From Thermococcus sp. (GTDB lineage Archaea; Methanobacteriota_B; Thermococci; Thermococcales; Thermococcaceae), in assembly GCF_027011145.1 (NCBI RefSeq), contig NZ_JALVAO010000059.1, positions 1 through 39,851 of the forward strand: a DNA stretch of 39,851 nucleotides, read 5' to 3'. Position 1 is the stretch's first letter, and every line of letters starts with the position of its first letter. The position numbers and the translations under genes are program-made. Shown piece after piece: positions 8,049-17,738 of the stretch. The notes beneath the pieces are model-generated. The model was not told the DNA's origin, ran no database searches, and saw only the letters and a list, made by a program, of their open reading frames with translations.

Positions 8049-8275
8049 TTCAATCGCCTTCTGTCCATTTCCCTGATGTTTTCAATCTTTTGGGGCACCT
8101 CGATTTCCTCTCCGGTCTCCGACATGCCTATGAGTTCCCGGAGTTCGTCTACGCTCATTTTCCCTGGAGAGCTCTCAATCAGTGCCCGTATAAATGCATC
8201 TTTAAACTTCTTCTCATCTACCCACTCGGGGACCGATATTGTGATTACTTTTCCCATTTCCTTCCCCATAAGCAT
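8036..8275 (-). CDS. probable VapB-type antitoxin
   Basis: A 79-residue protein with an N-terminal beta-strand (KVITISVPEWV) typical of ribbon-helix-helix/AbrB-like antitoxins. It is followed by helices (KFKDAFIRALIES, SVDELRELIGM) and a basic C-terminus (MDRRRLKWLS) that would contact the toxin. It overlaps the vapC remnant, so it is now an orphan antitoxin if the toxin is dead. The start is uncertain: ATG 8275, 8269 and 8257 are all in frame, and the third gives the cleanest N-terminus. It lies 17 bases after the helicase gene on the same strand. Confidence 0.75.
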   Translation of the reverse strand: MLMGKEMGKVITISVPEWVDEKKFKDAFIRALIESSPGKMSVDELRELIGMSETGEEIEVPQKIENIREMDRRRLKWLS

Positions 8276-8292
8276 TTCTGTCCTGAAGAATT

Positions 8293-10281
8293 TTAATGTT
8301 TTCCATTAAGATTTCTAGAATCAACAACCGTCTCCCTCTCCTTCACGAACTCAATCAGCCGTTTGTAAGTTGGATGAACACTCAGCGTTGAGGAGTCGCC
8401 GATAATAATAAGCTTTCTCTTCGCCCTTGTCAGCGAGACGTTTAAACGTCTCAAGTCCTCCAGAAAGCCGAGCCGACCCTTTCTGTTGGAGCGGACAAAG
8501 GAGAGAACGATTGTCTCCTTCTCCCTGCCCTGGTAGCCATCAACCGTCTTCACCTCAATCTCCTCGGGAAGGAGGGAGCTTATTAAATCCCTCTGGTCGT
8601 CGTATGGCGTTATAACTCCAATCCACTCCGGTTTAACGCCGAGTTTTAGGAGCCTCTCGATTGTCTCCATAACGAGATGGGCCTCAAGGGGGTTTTCCCT
8701 GCTCTCGCTTCCTCGTCTCTGCCTCTCGAAGCGGTTTTCAAGGGATGATGTATCTATAAAGACGAGGACGTTCTCAGGCCTTGTGACATCGCTCCACCCG
8801 TCGTTTTCCTCTGGACTGCTCACTCCAAGGTCGGCCAGCGTTATATTCCTCACGCTCTCATCGGCTTTGACCTTTCCCTCGTAGAACTCCCTGCTGGGAA
8901 ACTCCATTAGCCTTTCGTTCATCCTGTACTGAACTGTCAGCATCTCGCTTTTCCACGGATAGCGCTCGATGAGGCCCTCGAAGAGGGTTTTGCTCAGCTC
9001 TCTGGCTTTCTCGCTCAGTATAGTCGGCGGAAGCTGTTTGTGGTCTCCAGCCAAGACGAAGCGCCTGGCGCGGTTTATCGGAATTAAAACGCTGGGTATC
9101 GTTGCCTGAGTTGCTTCATCTATTATCGCGACGTCGTAGGAACCGTAGTCAACGACATCGAGGCCGGCCGATGCGTTCGTTGTCAAAACCACGTCGGCTT
9201 TCCTTATAATCTCCCTTGCGATTCTCTCCTCGAGCTTTCTTGCGTCTTCAAACGTTTTGCTTACCTGCTCGTTTAGTTTAATCCACTCGGCCATCTCTCG
9301 GATTAGCCTAGCTGGAATGCCCCTCGTTCCTATGCCCCTAGATGCCAGCCTTAAAATATCGCGGTCGCTCAATCCACGCCGGTACTTGGGGGCGGGCTTT
9401 GTGAAGGTGTCCCTCTTTTCCTTCAAGTTCTGGCCGATTACGCGGAGTTCCCTAAGCTCGCCGTAGAGCTCGTGCTGGGTTATGAGGTAAGCAAGGGTCG
9501 TTTCGTGGAGGGCTTTTGAGACCCTGCTTGGATGTCCGATACGAACGACCTTGAGGCCAGAATCAACGAGCCTTTCTACAAGGTTGTCAACTGCAACGTT
9601 GCTCTCAGCAGTGGCCAGAACTTTATGGCCCCGCTCAACCTCCTGCCGTATCAGTTCCACGAGAGTTCTGGTTTTGCCTGTTCCAAAGGGGCCGTGGATT
9701 AGAAAGAAATCGGGACTTCCAAGGGCCTTTGCAATGGCCTTTCTCTGGCTCGCGTTCAGGTTTTTATCAAAGGGTCTGAACTCGACTTCTTTACCTTCTT
9801 CCGGTTCCCTCAGGCCCAGATAAAGTTCAAGGGCTCTCCTCCCGCTCTCGCGAAGGTTGTCAAGGTTCTCCAGCCAGCGCCTGAAGGTTATGTCGTTGGC
9901 GTAGAGGTCAATCCGAACTCCCCTGAGTGCCCATTCTGGAACGGTTTCGAGGGCAACCGTTAGAAAGCGCTTTCCCTTCTCAACCACGGTCCCTACCAAA
10001 TCGCTCTTTAGGGGGTCCCTCTTGCTGATTACAACCAAATCGCCGACGCTTATCTCGGTCTTTATTTCCCTATCGCGCCCGTATTTGACGAGAAAGTAGC
10101 CGAGCTCCTCGCCTATAATCTTCCCGTTAAGACCTAAGACTGCCCTTCCGAGTTTTTCCCTCTCTCTCCCTGAGAGCCTTCTCATCTCGGCTCTCATGGT
10201 ATCTATCTCGGCTTTCCTCTCCATCTCGATGAGGGTCTTGAGGTGAGAGATGAACTTGGTAAGGACTTTGTTTTCAGCCAT
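8293..10281 (-). CDS. superfamily 1 DNA/RNA helicase, IGHMBP2/Upf1-like
   Basis: A 662-residue ATP-dependent helicase. Motif I is GPFGTGKT (197-204), motif Ia ATAESNVAVDNL, motif II DEAT (388-391), and motif III LAGDHKQLPPT. QYRM follows at motif IV, then VDGYQGREKE and LNVSLTRAKRKL (motifs V and VI). These are the hallmarks of the Upf1-like SF1B group that includes SMUBP-2. The region before Walker A contains a beta-barrel-like stretch (about 55-125) typical of the group. The start ATG 10281 follows GGGAGGAAAA, and a TATA-like element lies near 10312-10320. It probably acts in nucleic-acid repair or RNA metabolism; the substrate cannot be read from sequence. Confidence 0.93.
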   Translation of the reverse strand: MAENKVLTKFISHLKTLIEMERKAEIDTMRAEMRRLSGREREKLGRAVLGLNGKIIGEELGYFLVKYGRDREIKTEISVGDLVVISKRDPLKSDLVGTVVEKGKRFLTVALETVPEWALRGVRIDLYANDITFRRWLENLDNLRESGRRALELYLGLREPEEGKEVEFRPFDKNLNASQRKAIAKALGSPDFFLIHGPFGTGKTRTLVELIRQEVERGHKVLATAESNVAVDNLVERLVDSGLKVVRIGHPSRVSKALHETTLAYLITQHELYGELRELRVIGQNLKEKRDTFTKPAPKYRRGLSDRDILRLASRGIGTRGIPARLIREMAEWIKLNEQVSKTFEDARKLEERIAREIIRKADVVLTTNASAGLDVVDYGSYDVAIIDEATQATIPSVLIPINRARRFVLAGDHKQLPPTILSEKARELSKTLFEGLIERYPWKSEMLTVQYRMNERLMEFPSREFYEGKVKADESVRNITLADLGVSSPEENDGWSDVTRPENVLVFIDTSSLENRFERQRRGSESRENPLEAHLVMETIERLLKLGVKPEWIGVITPYDDQRDLISSLLPEEIEVKTVDGYQGREKETIVLSFVRSNRKGRLGFLEDLRRLNVSLTRAKRKLIIIGDSSTLSVHPTYKRLIEFVKERETVVDSRNLNGKH

Positions 10282-10328
10282 TTTTCCTCCCGTTTCGGGA
10301 AAGAAAAAGCAGCTTAAAAGATTGAGGG

Positions 10329-10385
10329 TGGTCAGCCCATGCGAGTCTCCTCACCGCTCGGGCGAAACTTCCTTCATCATCCCGG
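10329..10385 (-). ncRNA. C/D box sRNA, dual 16S rRNA 2'-O-methylation guide
   Basis: Minus strand: C box ATGATGA (10380-10374), 12-nt guide, D' box CCGA (10361-10358), 3-nt spacer, C' box GTGAGGA (10354-10348), 12-nt guide, D box CTGA (10335-10332). The 12-3-12 spacing is the archaeal optimum. The D guide GACTCGCATGGG is complementary to the 16S segment I recall as GCCAUGCGAGUC near the 5' end (11 of 12). The D' guide AGGAAGTTTCGC pairs through seven bases next to the box with the GCGAAAC of the archaeal GCGCGAAACC segment. The N+5 rule would place methyls on the U of CCAUG and the second A of GCGAAAC. An AT-rich TATA-like stretch (10406-10418) sits about 26 bases upstream. Confidence 0.88.
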
Positions 10386-10418
10386 AAGAAATAGTAAGGA
10401 GAATAGTTAAAAATATAG

Positions 10419-10652
10419 CTAATACAGGAGGGCAATCAGGTCTCTATGGAACGACTTTATTGCTTTCCACTCGGATTCCCCTATACTACCGCTCCATGAA
10501 ACTCGCTGATAAAAGTGCTCGAGTTCGTTGAGCAAGTGCTCGATGCATTCCCGTCTCCTGCCGTCCACGTTTCTCTCTAAGAGCTTCCCCCTTAGGAAGG
10601 GCATGACTTCAGACGGTCTGCCAAGACCAGCCCAGAAAAGACCTTCTTTCAA
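10419..10652 (-). CDS. hypothetical small helical protein or gene remnant
   Basis: The frame encodes 77 residues from TTG 10652, with a protein-like amphipathic pattern (FLRGKLLERNVDGRRREC, IEHLLNELEHFYQRV). The open frame extends about 75 bases further upstream (VSESFSFEEILYEV precedes) without a good ATG or GTG start, stopping at a TAG near 10727. Lack of a convincing start suggests a non-ATG start, misjudged strand, or the 3' remnant of a longer gene. No family is recognised. GAGGT lies very close to the TTG. Confidence 0.4.
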   Translation of the reverse strand: MKEGLFWAGLGRPSEVMPFLRGKLLERNVDGRRRECIEHLLNELEHFYQRVSWSGSIGESEWKAIKSFHRDLIALLY

Positions 10653-10883
10653 TACCTCATATAATATCTCCTCAAAGCTGAAACTTTCACTAACGTTTCC
10701 AGCGGAGGGTTTGGCCCTCCCCCCTAGCTATACTTTGCACAACAGCTTCCATAGGAATCACCGTCCATAAGACGTTTAGAACCTATATCAACTTTTTGGG
10801 AAGTACTCTGAAAATATGACAAAAACATGGAAAAATTCGGAAGATACTTGAACTTTTTCCTATAGTTTTTCTTTTTTTCGCTA

Positions 10884-10958
10884 TTATGCCAATGCCAGCA
10901 CGAGAATTACGGCCAGCACTGGGGCAATGTAGGAGAGGGCTATCACGAGCTTTTTCAT
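10884..10958 (-). CDS. candidate 24-residue single-span membrane peptide
   Basis: ATG 10958 is followed by 24 codons and TAA. The peptide starts with a basic MKK and then runs as one uninterrupted hydrophobic segment (LVIALSYIAPVLAVILVLAL), an ideal single transmembrane helix. A ribosome binding site GGTGAT lies three bases before the ATG. A TATA-like GCTTTTAAAC on the minus strand (about 10990-11000) is correctly placed for a short leader. The gene is isolated between the hypothetical frame above and guaB, transcribed divergently from guaB. Too short for conventional calling; function unknown. Confidence 0.55.
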   Translation of the reverse strand: MKKLVIALSYIAPVLAVILVLALA

Positions 10959-11042
10959 GCTATCACCGTGTCCGAATGTACACATTTGTTTAAAAGCTTT
11001 ACGTTTGTAAAGTGAACTAGAATGGGCATTTTGGTTTGGCGT

Positions 11043-11085
11043 GTTTCCTTTGACTCATTGCCTTGCTAAGGAAACCCTTAAAAAT
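11043..11085 (+). promoter_or_regulatory. guaB promoter with an upstream inverted repeat
   Basis: TATA CTTAAAAAT at 11077-11085 predicts a start near 11107, in front of ribosome binding site GGAGGT and ATG 11130. Immediately upstream is an 8-base inverted repeat, GTTTCCTT (11043-11050) and AAGGAAAC (11068-11075). Its right arm occupies the BRE position, so it could be an operator for purine control. No regulator is identified. Confidence 0.5.
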
Positions 11086-11105
11086 CATAAACAAGTTCAC
11101 GTTAA

Positions 11106-12587
<1,482 letters not shown>

Positions 12588-12638
12588 CGCTTCAGAAAAT
12601 CGTTTAAGCCCACCTTTTCTTTATCCTCCGGTGGTGAG

Positions 12639-14036
12639 ATGAGAGTTGGAATCGCTGGCGACGGGATAGCCGGCCTGACGTCTGCCATAGCTCTGGCCAA
12701 AAGGGGTTTCGAAGTCACTGTCATTGGACCCGGAATCAGGAGGAGCAACTCATACCTTGCCCAAGCGGGGATTGCGTTTCCCCTCCTCGATGGGGATTCC
12801 CTTGAAGCCCACGTTTTGGATACAATCAAGGCCGGAAAGTACCTCAACGACCGCGAAACCGTCTGGAGTATAATCTCCAAGGCAAGTGAGGCCTATGACT
12901 TTCTGATATCCCTTGGCTTAAAGTTCGAGACGAGCGAAACCGAGGGGGGACATTCTTTCCACAGGGTCTTCACGATAAAGAACGAGACGGGGAAGCACGT
13001 TACAAAGCTCCTCTACCTCCGCGCCAGAGAACTTGGAGTGAACTTCGTTAAGGGCCACGTCGAGGAGCTCGCGGTGAAGAGGAGAAAGGCCTACGGCCTT
13101 TTCGTCAACGGGGAATTCCTCCACTTCGACGCAACGGTTGTTGCATCGGGCGGTTTTTCCGGTCTCTTCAGGTTTACGGCTGGCTCTCCAGCGAACACAG
13201 GTCTGCTCATAGGAGATGCTGTCATGAAGGGCGCCCCGGCAAGGGATTTGGAGTTCGTCCAGTTCCACCCAACGGGCTACATAGGAAGGAGGGGCGTTTT
13301 CCTAATCAGCGAGGCTGTTCGCGGTGCCGGGGCGAAACTCGTAACGGAAGACGGCGAGCGCTTCGTTAACGAGCTCTCGACGAGGGACATTGTGGCGAGG
13401 GCCATATACAGGCAAATGCAGTCCGGAAAGAGAGTCTTCCTAGATGCCCGTTCGATTGAAAACTTCAAGAGACGCTTCCCCCAGATATACGCCTTCCTGA
13501 GGAAGGACGGCCTCGACCCCTCTAGGGACTTAATTCCGGTCTCTCCGATAGCCCATTACACCATGGGCGGAATAGCGGTTGACCTCTGGTACAGAACGGG
13601 GATTAGAAACCTCTACGCGATAGGCGAAGCCATGAGCAACGGCTTCCACGGTGCAAACAGGCTGGCGAGCAACTCGCTCCTTGAGTGCATTGTTTCGGGC
13701 CTGGAGGTGGCTAGAACTATAGCGAGGGAAAAGCCGAGGTGCAGGGAAGTTAAGGAGCCGGCTTACCACGGCTATGAACCCGGGGACGTTGAGTCCCTCA
13801 GGGAGCTCCTCTGGAACCACGCCGGAATCGTCAGGAGTGGCGAGGGCCTTAGAACCGGTCTGAAAAAACTGGAGGGAATCGAGGCCGACCCGAGGCTGAA
13901 GCTCTTGGCCAGAGGTGTTCTGGAGTGCGCTTTGGCCAGAGAGGAGAGCAGGGGAAGCCACTACCGCGAGGACTTTCCCGAGATGAGAAAGGCCTTCGAG
14001 AGGCCGAGCCTCTTCGACGGGAGGTGCAGACTCTAA
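12639..14036 (+). CDS. nadB: L-aspartate oxidase
   Basis: FAD enzyme that oxidises L-aspartate to iminoaspartate, the first step of de novo NAD synthesis. The 465-residue protein opens with the dinucleotide-binding GDGIAG (7-12) and has the succinate-dehydrogenase-family motifs QFHPTGY, HYTMGGI and HGANRLASNSLLE. At 465 residues it is shorter than E. coli NadB (540), with a reduced C-terminal helical domain, as usual in Thermococcales. The start follows GGTGGTGAG. A TATA-like CGTTTAAGC (12601-12609) suggests its own promoter, after which nadA and nadC follow. Confidence 0.95.
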   Translation: MRVGIAGDGIAGLTSAIALAKRGFEVTVIGPGIRRSNSYLAQAGIAFPLLDGDSLEAHVLDTIKAGKYLNDRETVWSIISKASEAYDFLISLGLKFETSETEGGHSFHRVFTIKNETGKHVTKLLYLRARELGVNFVKGHVEELAVKRRKAYGLFVNGEFLHFDATVVASGGFSGLFRFTAGSPANTGLLIGDAVMKGAPARDLEFVQFHPTGYIGRRGVFLISEAVRGAGAKLVTEDGERFVNELSTRDIVARAIYRQMQSGKRVFLDARSIENFKRRFPQIYAFLRKDGLDPSRDLIPVSPIAHYTMGGIAVDLWYRTGIRNLYAIGEAMSNGFHGANRLASNSLLECIVSGLEVARTIAREKPRCREVKEPAYHGYEPGDVESLRELLWNHAGIVRSGEGLRTGLKKLEGIEADPRLKLLARGVLECALAREESRGSHYREDFPEMRKAFERPSLFDGRCRL

Positions 14037-14097
14037 CCAAAGGTGTCCAAAAACCCTTTTAATTCCCCTCTTCTACCCCCGCTGAAGGGGTGAGAGC

Positions 14098-15006
14098 ATG
14101 GAAAATGAGAAGCTAATAGCGGAAATTGAGAGGCTTAAGGAGGAGCGCAACGCGATAATCATGGCCCACAACTACCAGTTGCCTGAGGTTCAGGACATAG
14201 CCGACTTTCTGGGGGACAGCCTCGAACTCGCGAGGAAAGCCGTCAACGTTGATGCAGATGTGATAGTCTTCGCCGGTGTTGATTTCATGGCCGAGACTGC
14301 CAAAATCCTGAACCCCGAAAAGACGGTTCTCCTTCCGACGAGAAGGGCAACCTGCGCCATGGCCAACATGCTCAGGACGGAGCACATCCTCGAGGCGAAG
14401 AAGATGTATCCAGATGCTCCAGTGGTCCTCTACGTCAACAGCTCCGCCGAGACGAAGGCTTTAGCTGATGTAACCGTCACTTCCGCCAACGCAGTCAAAA
14501 TCGTCTCGAAACTCGATTCCGATGTGGTAATCTTCGGCCCGGACAAGAACCTCGCCTACCACGTGGCCAAGCAGACCGGGAAGAAGGTTATACCCGTCCC
14601 CGAATACGGACACTGCTACGTCCACAAGAAGTTCACCGTTGAGGATGTGGAGCGCGCGAGGAAGCTTTATCCAAACGCCAAGCTTATGGTTCACCCGGAG
14701 TGCGAGCCGGAAGTGCAGGAGAAAGCCGACATAATCGTCTCCACGGGCGGAATGATAAGGCACGCCCCCGAACACGATGAGTGGGTCGTCTTCACCGAGA
14801 GGGAGATGGTCTACCGGCTGAGCAGGCTCTATCCCTCCATAAAGTTCCACCCCGCGAGGGAAGACGCGACCTGCATCGGGATGAAGGCGATAACGCTCAA
14901 CCACATCTACGAGTCCCTCCGCGACATGAAGCACGCCATAGAGGTTCCGGAAGAGATAGCCGAAAAAGCCCGGAAAGCCATCGAGAGAATGCTTGAGATG
15001 AGCTGA
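14098..15006 (+). CDS. nadA: quinolinate synthase
   Basis: Condenses iminoaspartate with dihydroxyacetone phosphate to quinolinate. The 302-residue protein has the three 4Fe-4S ligand cysteines expected for the family: C86 in [10 protein letters not shown]173 in GHCYVH and C259 in EDATCIGM. This spacing corresponds to that of the Pyrococcus enzyme. The substrate loop [15 protein letters not shown] is also present. It follows nadB by 61 bases with ribosome binding site GGGGTGAG, and precedes nadC. Confidence 0.97.
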   Translation: MENEKLIAEIERLKEERNAIIMAHNYQLPEVQDIADFLGDSLELARKAVNVDADVIVFAGVDFMAETAKILNPEKTVLLPTRRATCAMANMLRTEHILEAKKMYPDAPVVLYVNSSAETKALADVTVTSANAVKIVSKLDSDVVIFGPDKNLAYHVAKQTGKKVIPVPEYGHCYVHKKFTVEDVERARKLYPNAKLMVHPECEPEVQEKADIIVSTGGMIRHAPEHDEWVVFTEREMVYRLSRLYPSIKFHPAREDATCIGMKAITLNHIYESLRDMKHAIEVPEEIAEKARKAIERMLEMS

Positions 15007-15007
15007 G

Positions 15008-15061
15008 TTGCTAAGCCCGGAGTGAAAGATTTGAGGGTTTTTGTTAAGCCCGGAGGGAAAG
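15008..15061 (+). repeat. imperfect 33-bp-spaced direct repeat at the nadA/nadC junction
   Basis: Two 21-base copies, 15008-15028 and 15041-15061, match TTGyTAAGCCCGGAGkGAAAG with only two or three differences. Each copy carries a GGAG core; the second copy's GGAGGG is the nadC ribosome binding site. The first copy is followed by no start codon. It looks like a small tandem duplication of the translation-start region. Confidence 0.7.
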
Positions 15062-15064
15062 TTC

Positions 15065-15901
15065 ATGGTTCCGTTTTCATATCTCCTTAAGTTCATCGAG
15101 GAGGACGCTCCCTTTGGGGACATCACGAGCGAGGCTGTTATTCCGGAAGGTGTCAGGGCAAAGGCCGTTGTCTTGGCCAAACAAGAAGGTGTTATAGCGG
15201 GCGTTGAGGAAGCCAAAGCCCTATTCGAGCACTTCGGCGTTAAAGTCGAGGTTAAAAAGCGCGACGGCGAGGAAGTTAGGAGGGGCGACGTCATTCTTGA
15301 ACTTGAGGGCGATGCAAGGGCCATCCTGCTAGTTGAGAGGACGGCTTTGAACGTGATGGGAAGGATGAGCGGAATAGCAACGGAAGTCAGGAGGCTCGTT
15401 GAGAGGGTTAAAGCCGTCAATCCGAAGGTTAAAATCGCGGGAACGAGGAAGACGTTGCTGAGACCGATAGACAAGAGGGCAATCCTCATCGGAGGTGGCG
15501 AGCCCCATCGCTTCTCGCTTAGCGACGCGATACTAATCAAGGACAACCACCTCGCCTTGGTCCCGCTGGGGGAGGCGATAAAAAGGGCAAAGGCCTTCAG
15601 CGCTTACAAGGTCATTGAAGTTGAAGTCGAGAGCCTTGAGGGCGCTCTTAACGCCGTTAAAGCTGGGGCCGACGTTGTGATGCTCGACAACATGACGCCT
15701 GTGCAGATAGCGAAGACTATAGAAGCTTTAAAGCGCGAAGGCCTCCGTGATAGGGTGAAAATCGAGGTCTCCGGCGGAATAACGCCCGAGAACATCGAGG
15801 AATACGCGAAGCTCGACGTTGATGTCATAAGTCTCGGCTATCTGACGCACTCTATCAGGAACTTTGACGTGAGCCTTGAAATCCTTGGTAGGGTTGAGTG
15901 A
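15065..15901 (+). CDS. nadC: nicotinate-nucleotide pyrophosphorylase (quinolinate phosphoribosyltransferase)
   Basis: Converts quinolinate and PRPP to nicotinate mononucleotide, completing the nadBAC route. The 278-residue protein shows the conserved N-terminal EEDAPFGDITSEA, the active-site GTRKTLLRPIDKRA, GGGEPHRF...IKDNHL, and the PRPP/substrate segment VEVEVES...VMLDNM. ATG 15065 is chosen over TTG 15041 because GGAGGG (15052-15057) is seven bases before it and because homologues begin near this Met. The TTG belongs to the duplicated junction repeat. Confidence 0.96.
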   Translation: MVPFSYLLKFIEEDAPFGDITSEAVIPEGVRAKAVVLAKQEGVIAGVEEAKALFEHFGVKVEVKKRDGEEVRRGDVILELEGDARAILLVERTALNVMGRMSGIATEVRRLVERVKAVNPKVKIAGTRKTLLRPIDKRAILIGGGEPHRFSLSDAILIKDNHLALVPLGEAIKRAKAFSAYKVIEVEVESLEGALNAVKAGADVVMLDNMTPVQIAKTIEALKREGLRDRVKIEVSGGITPENIEEYAKLDVDVISLGYLTHSIRNFDVSLEILGRVE

Positions 15902-15968
15902 ACTCCTTCGGTTTTCCATGACGTTCTTTGAACATTTTTTACGAAAACCCTGCATTGGTGGTGGCAAG

Positions 15969-15977
15969 GCTTATAAT
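15969..15977 (+). promoter_or_regulatory. TATA box of pdxS
   Basis: GCTTATAAT lies in the 110-base gap after nadC. The predicted start near 16000 leaves only about a dozen leader bases carrying the ribosome binding site AGGTGGTGA. Confidence 0.6.
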
Positions 15978-16011
15978 CCACTGAGACGTTCATCTAAATG
16001 AGGTGGTGAAG

Positions 16012-17019
16012 ATGAACAAGTTGAAGGTTATCGAGGCTAAGGGAACGGAGAGGCTCAAGAGGGGCTTCGCCAAGATGGTCAAGGGTGGCGTGATTATGGA
16101 CGTCACCAACGCCGAGCAGGCGAGGATTGCGGAAGAGGCTGGAGCGGTCTCGGTGATGGCCCTCCACAGGGTTCCGGCAGATATCAGAAAGGCCGGTGGC
16201 GTTGCCAGGATGGCCCCGATAGAGAAGATTCAGGAGATAATGGATGCTGTAACGATTCCAGTTATGGCGAAGGTGAGGATTGGCCACGTCGCCGAGGCGA
16301 GAATCCTCGAAGCACTGGGCGTTGACATGATTGACGAGAGCGAGGTTCTAACTCCGTCCGACCCGTTCTTCCACATAGACAAGCGCGAGTTTAAGGTTCC
16401 ATTCGTCTGCGGTGCGAGGAACCTTGGCGAGGCCGTCAGGAGGATATGGGAAGGCTCCGCAATGATAAGAACCAAGGGCGAGGCCGGAACTGGAAACATC
16501 GTTGAGGCCGTCAGACACGTCCGCCTCGTTGCGGAGGGAATAAGGCAGATACAGGCCATGACCGACGAGCAGGTCTACGGCGTTGCCGAGAAGTTCGCCG
16601 AGCCCTACCTGAGGCTCGCCCTCAACGTCAAGGAGATAGCAGGACTTCCGGCGAAGGTTCTCGAGAACGAGCCAATTTACGGCCACTACACCTACCGCGA
16701 GATAGTTGAGGGCCTCTACAAGGTTCTTCTGGAGATTAAGAAGCTCGGTCGCCTTCCGGTTGTGAACTTCGCGGCCGGAGGTGTTGCCACCCCAGCGGAC
16801 GCGGCACTTATGATGCAGATGGGAATGGACGGTGTCTTCGTTGGTTCCGGAATCTTCAAGAGCTCCAACCCGGAGAAGATGGCGAGGGCAATAGTTGAGG
16901 CCGTAAACCACTGGGACGAGCCGGACGTCCTCGTCGAGATAAGCAAGGACATTGGCGAACCCATGCGCGGACAGGACATTGAGGAGCTTGAAGTCCGCCT
17001 CGAGGAGAGGGGCGTCTGA
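16012..17019 (+). CDS. pdxS: pyridoxal 5'-phosphate synthase, synthase subunit
   Basis: Forms PLP from ribose 5-phosphate, glyceraldehyde 3-phosphate and ammonia in a dodecameric complex with PdxT. The 335-residue TIM-barrel protein shows [52 protein letters not shown] with its Schiff-base lysine, and [16 protein letters not shown]. The start is ATG 16012, spaced properly from AGGTGGTGA; the in-frame upstream GTG lies within that site. pdxT follows after 30 bases. Confidence 0.98.
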   Translation: MNKLKVIEAKGTERLKRGFAKMVKGGVIMDVTNAEQARIAEEAGAVSVMALHRVPADIRKAGGVARMAPIEKIQEIMDAVTIPVMAKVRIGHVAEARILEALGVDMIDESEVLTPSDPFFHIDKREFKVPFVCGARNLGEAVRRIWEGSAMIRTKGEAGTGNIVEAVRHVRLVAEGIRQIQAMTDEQVYGVAEKFAEPYLRLALNVKEIAGLPAKVLENEPIYGHYTYREIVEGLYKVLLEIKKLGRLPVVNFAAGGVATPADAALMMQMGMDGVFVGSGIFKSSNPEKMARAIVEAVNHWDEPDVLVEISKDIGEPMRGQDIEELEVRLEERGV

Positions 17020-17049
17020 GCCCTTCCTTACTCTTTTGGAGGGATTGAA

Positions 17050-17643
17050 ATGGTCAAGGTAGGCGTCATAGGCCTCCAGGGGGACGTCAGCGAGCACATC
17101 GAGGCGAGCAGGAGGGCCCTGGAGAACCTCGGCGTCTCCGGGGAGGTAATCTGGCTCAGGAAGCCAAACCAGCTGGAGGGGATTTCCGCAATCATAATCC
17201 CCGGTGGAGAAAGCACCACCATCTCGCGTCTGATGGTCAAGAACGGCCTCCTTGAGCCAGTCAGAAAGCTCGGCGAAGAGGGCCTTCCGATAATGGGCAC
17301 CTGCGCAGGCCTGATAATGCTCTCGAAGGAGGTTATCGGTGCCACTCCAGAGCAGAGGTTCCTTGAGCTCCTCGACGTTAAGGTGAACAGAAACGCCTAC
17401 GGCAGGCAGGTGGACAGCTTTGAAGCGCCGATAAGGCTCGCCTTCAGCGACGAGCCCTTCACGGGTGTCTTCATCCGCGCCCCGAGGATAGTCGAGCTTT
17501 TGAGCGACAGGGTAAAGCCGATAGCGTGGCTCGGCGACAGGGTTGTAGGTGTGGAGCAGGACAACATAATCGGCCTTGAGTTTCACCCGGAGCTGACCGA
17601 CGACACGAGGGTTCACGAGTACTTTTTGAAGAAGGCCCTGTGA
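17050..17643 (+). CDS. pdxT: pyridoxal 5'-phosphate synthase, glutaminase subunit
   Basis: Class I glutamine amidotransferase that supplies ammonia to PdxS. The 197-residue protein has the GVIGLQGDVSEH start, GGESTT (52-57), nucleophile C85 in GTCAGLI, and the catalytic HPE in EFHPELTDD. Here all catalytic residues are intact, in contrast with the amidotransferase-like protein at 31 kb. Ribosome binding site TTGGAGGGATTG precedes the ATG. Confidence 0.98.
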   Translation: MVKVGVIGLQGDVSEHIEASRRALENLGVSGEVIWLRKPNQLEGISAIIIPGGESTTISRLMVKNGLLEPVRKLGEEGLPIMGTCAGLIMLSKEVIGATPEQRFLELLDVKVNRNAYGRQVDSFEAPIRLAFSDEPFTGVFIRAPRIVELLSDRVKPIAWLGDRVVGVEQDNIIGLEFHPELTDDTRVHEYFLKKAL

Positions 17644-17697
17644 GAATACTTTTTATTTTAACTTTTGAGAGTTTTGCAAATTGAACTTACGAACAAA

Positions 17698-17708
17698 AAT
17701 ATTTATAC
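17698..17708 (+). promoter_or_regulatory. TATA box of the DUF4932 pair
   Basis: AATATTTATAC, AT-rich, is about 31-41 bases before ATG 17739, giving a leader of under 10 bases. No strong ribosome binding site is visible, so initiation is probably near-leaderless. Confidence 0.55.
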
Positions 17709-17738
17709 ATCTTCATCTATTTTTGCTTCGATGATACC

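Noticed and set aside
10528-10770. Plus-strand 80-codon frame opposite the hypothetical small gene
   Set aside because: Ser/Pro-rich shadow, no start signal; the minus-strand reading is more protein-like, though itself weak.
14080-14097. CCCC...GGGG complementarity before nadA as a riboswitch or attenuator
   Set aside because: Only a four-base stem overlapping the ribosome binding site GGGGTGAG; no larger conserved structure visible.
16348-17616. Long minus-strand frame across pdxS-pdxT
   Set aside because: Spans two well-supported opposite-strand genes and their gap; a codon-bias shadow.
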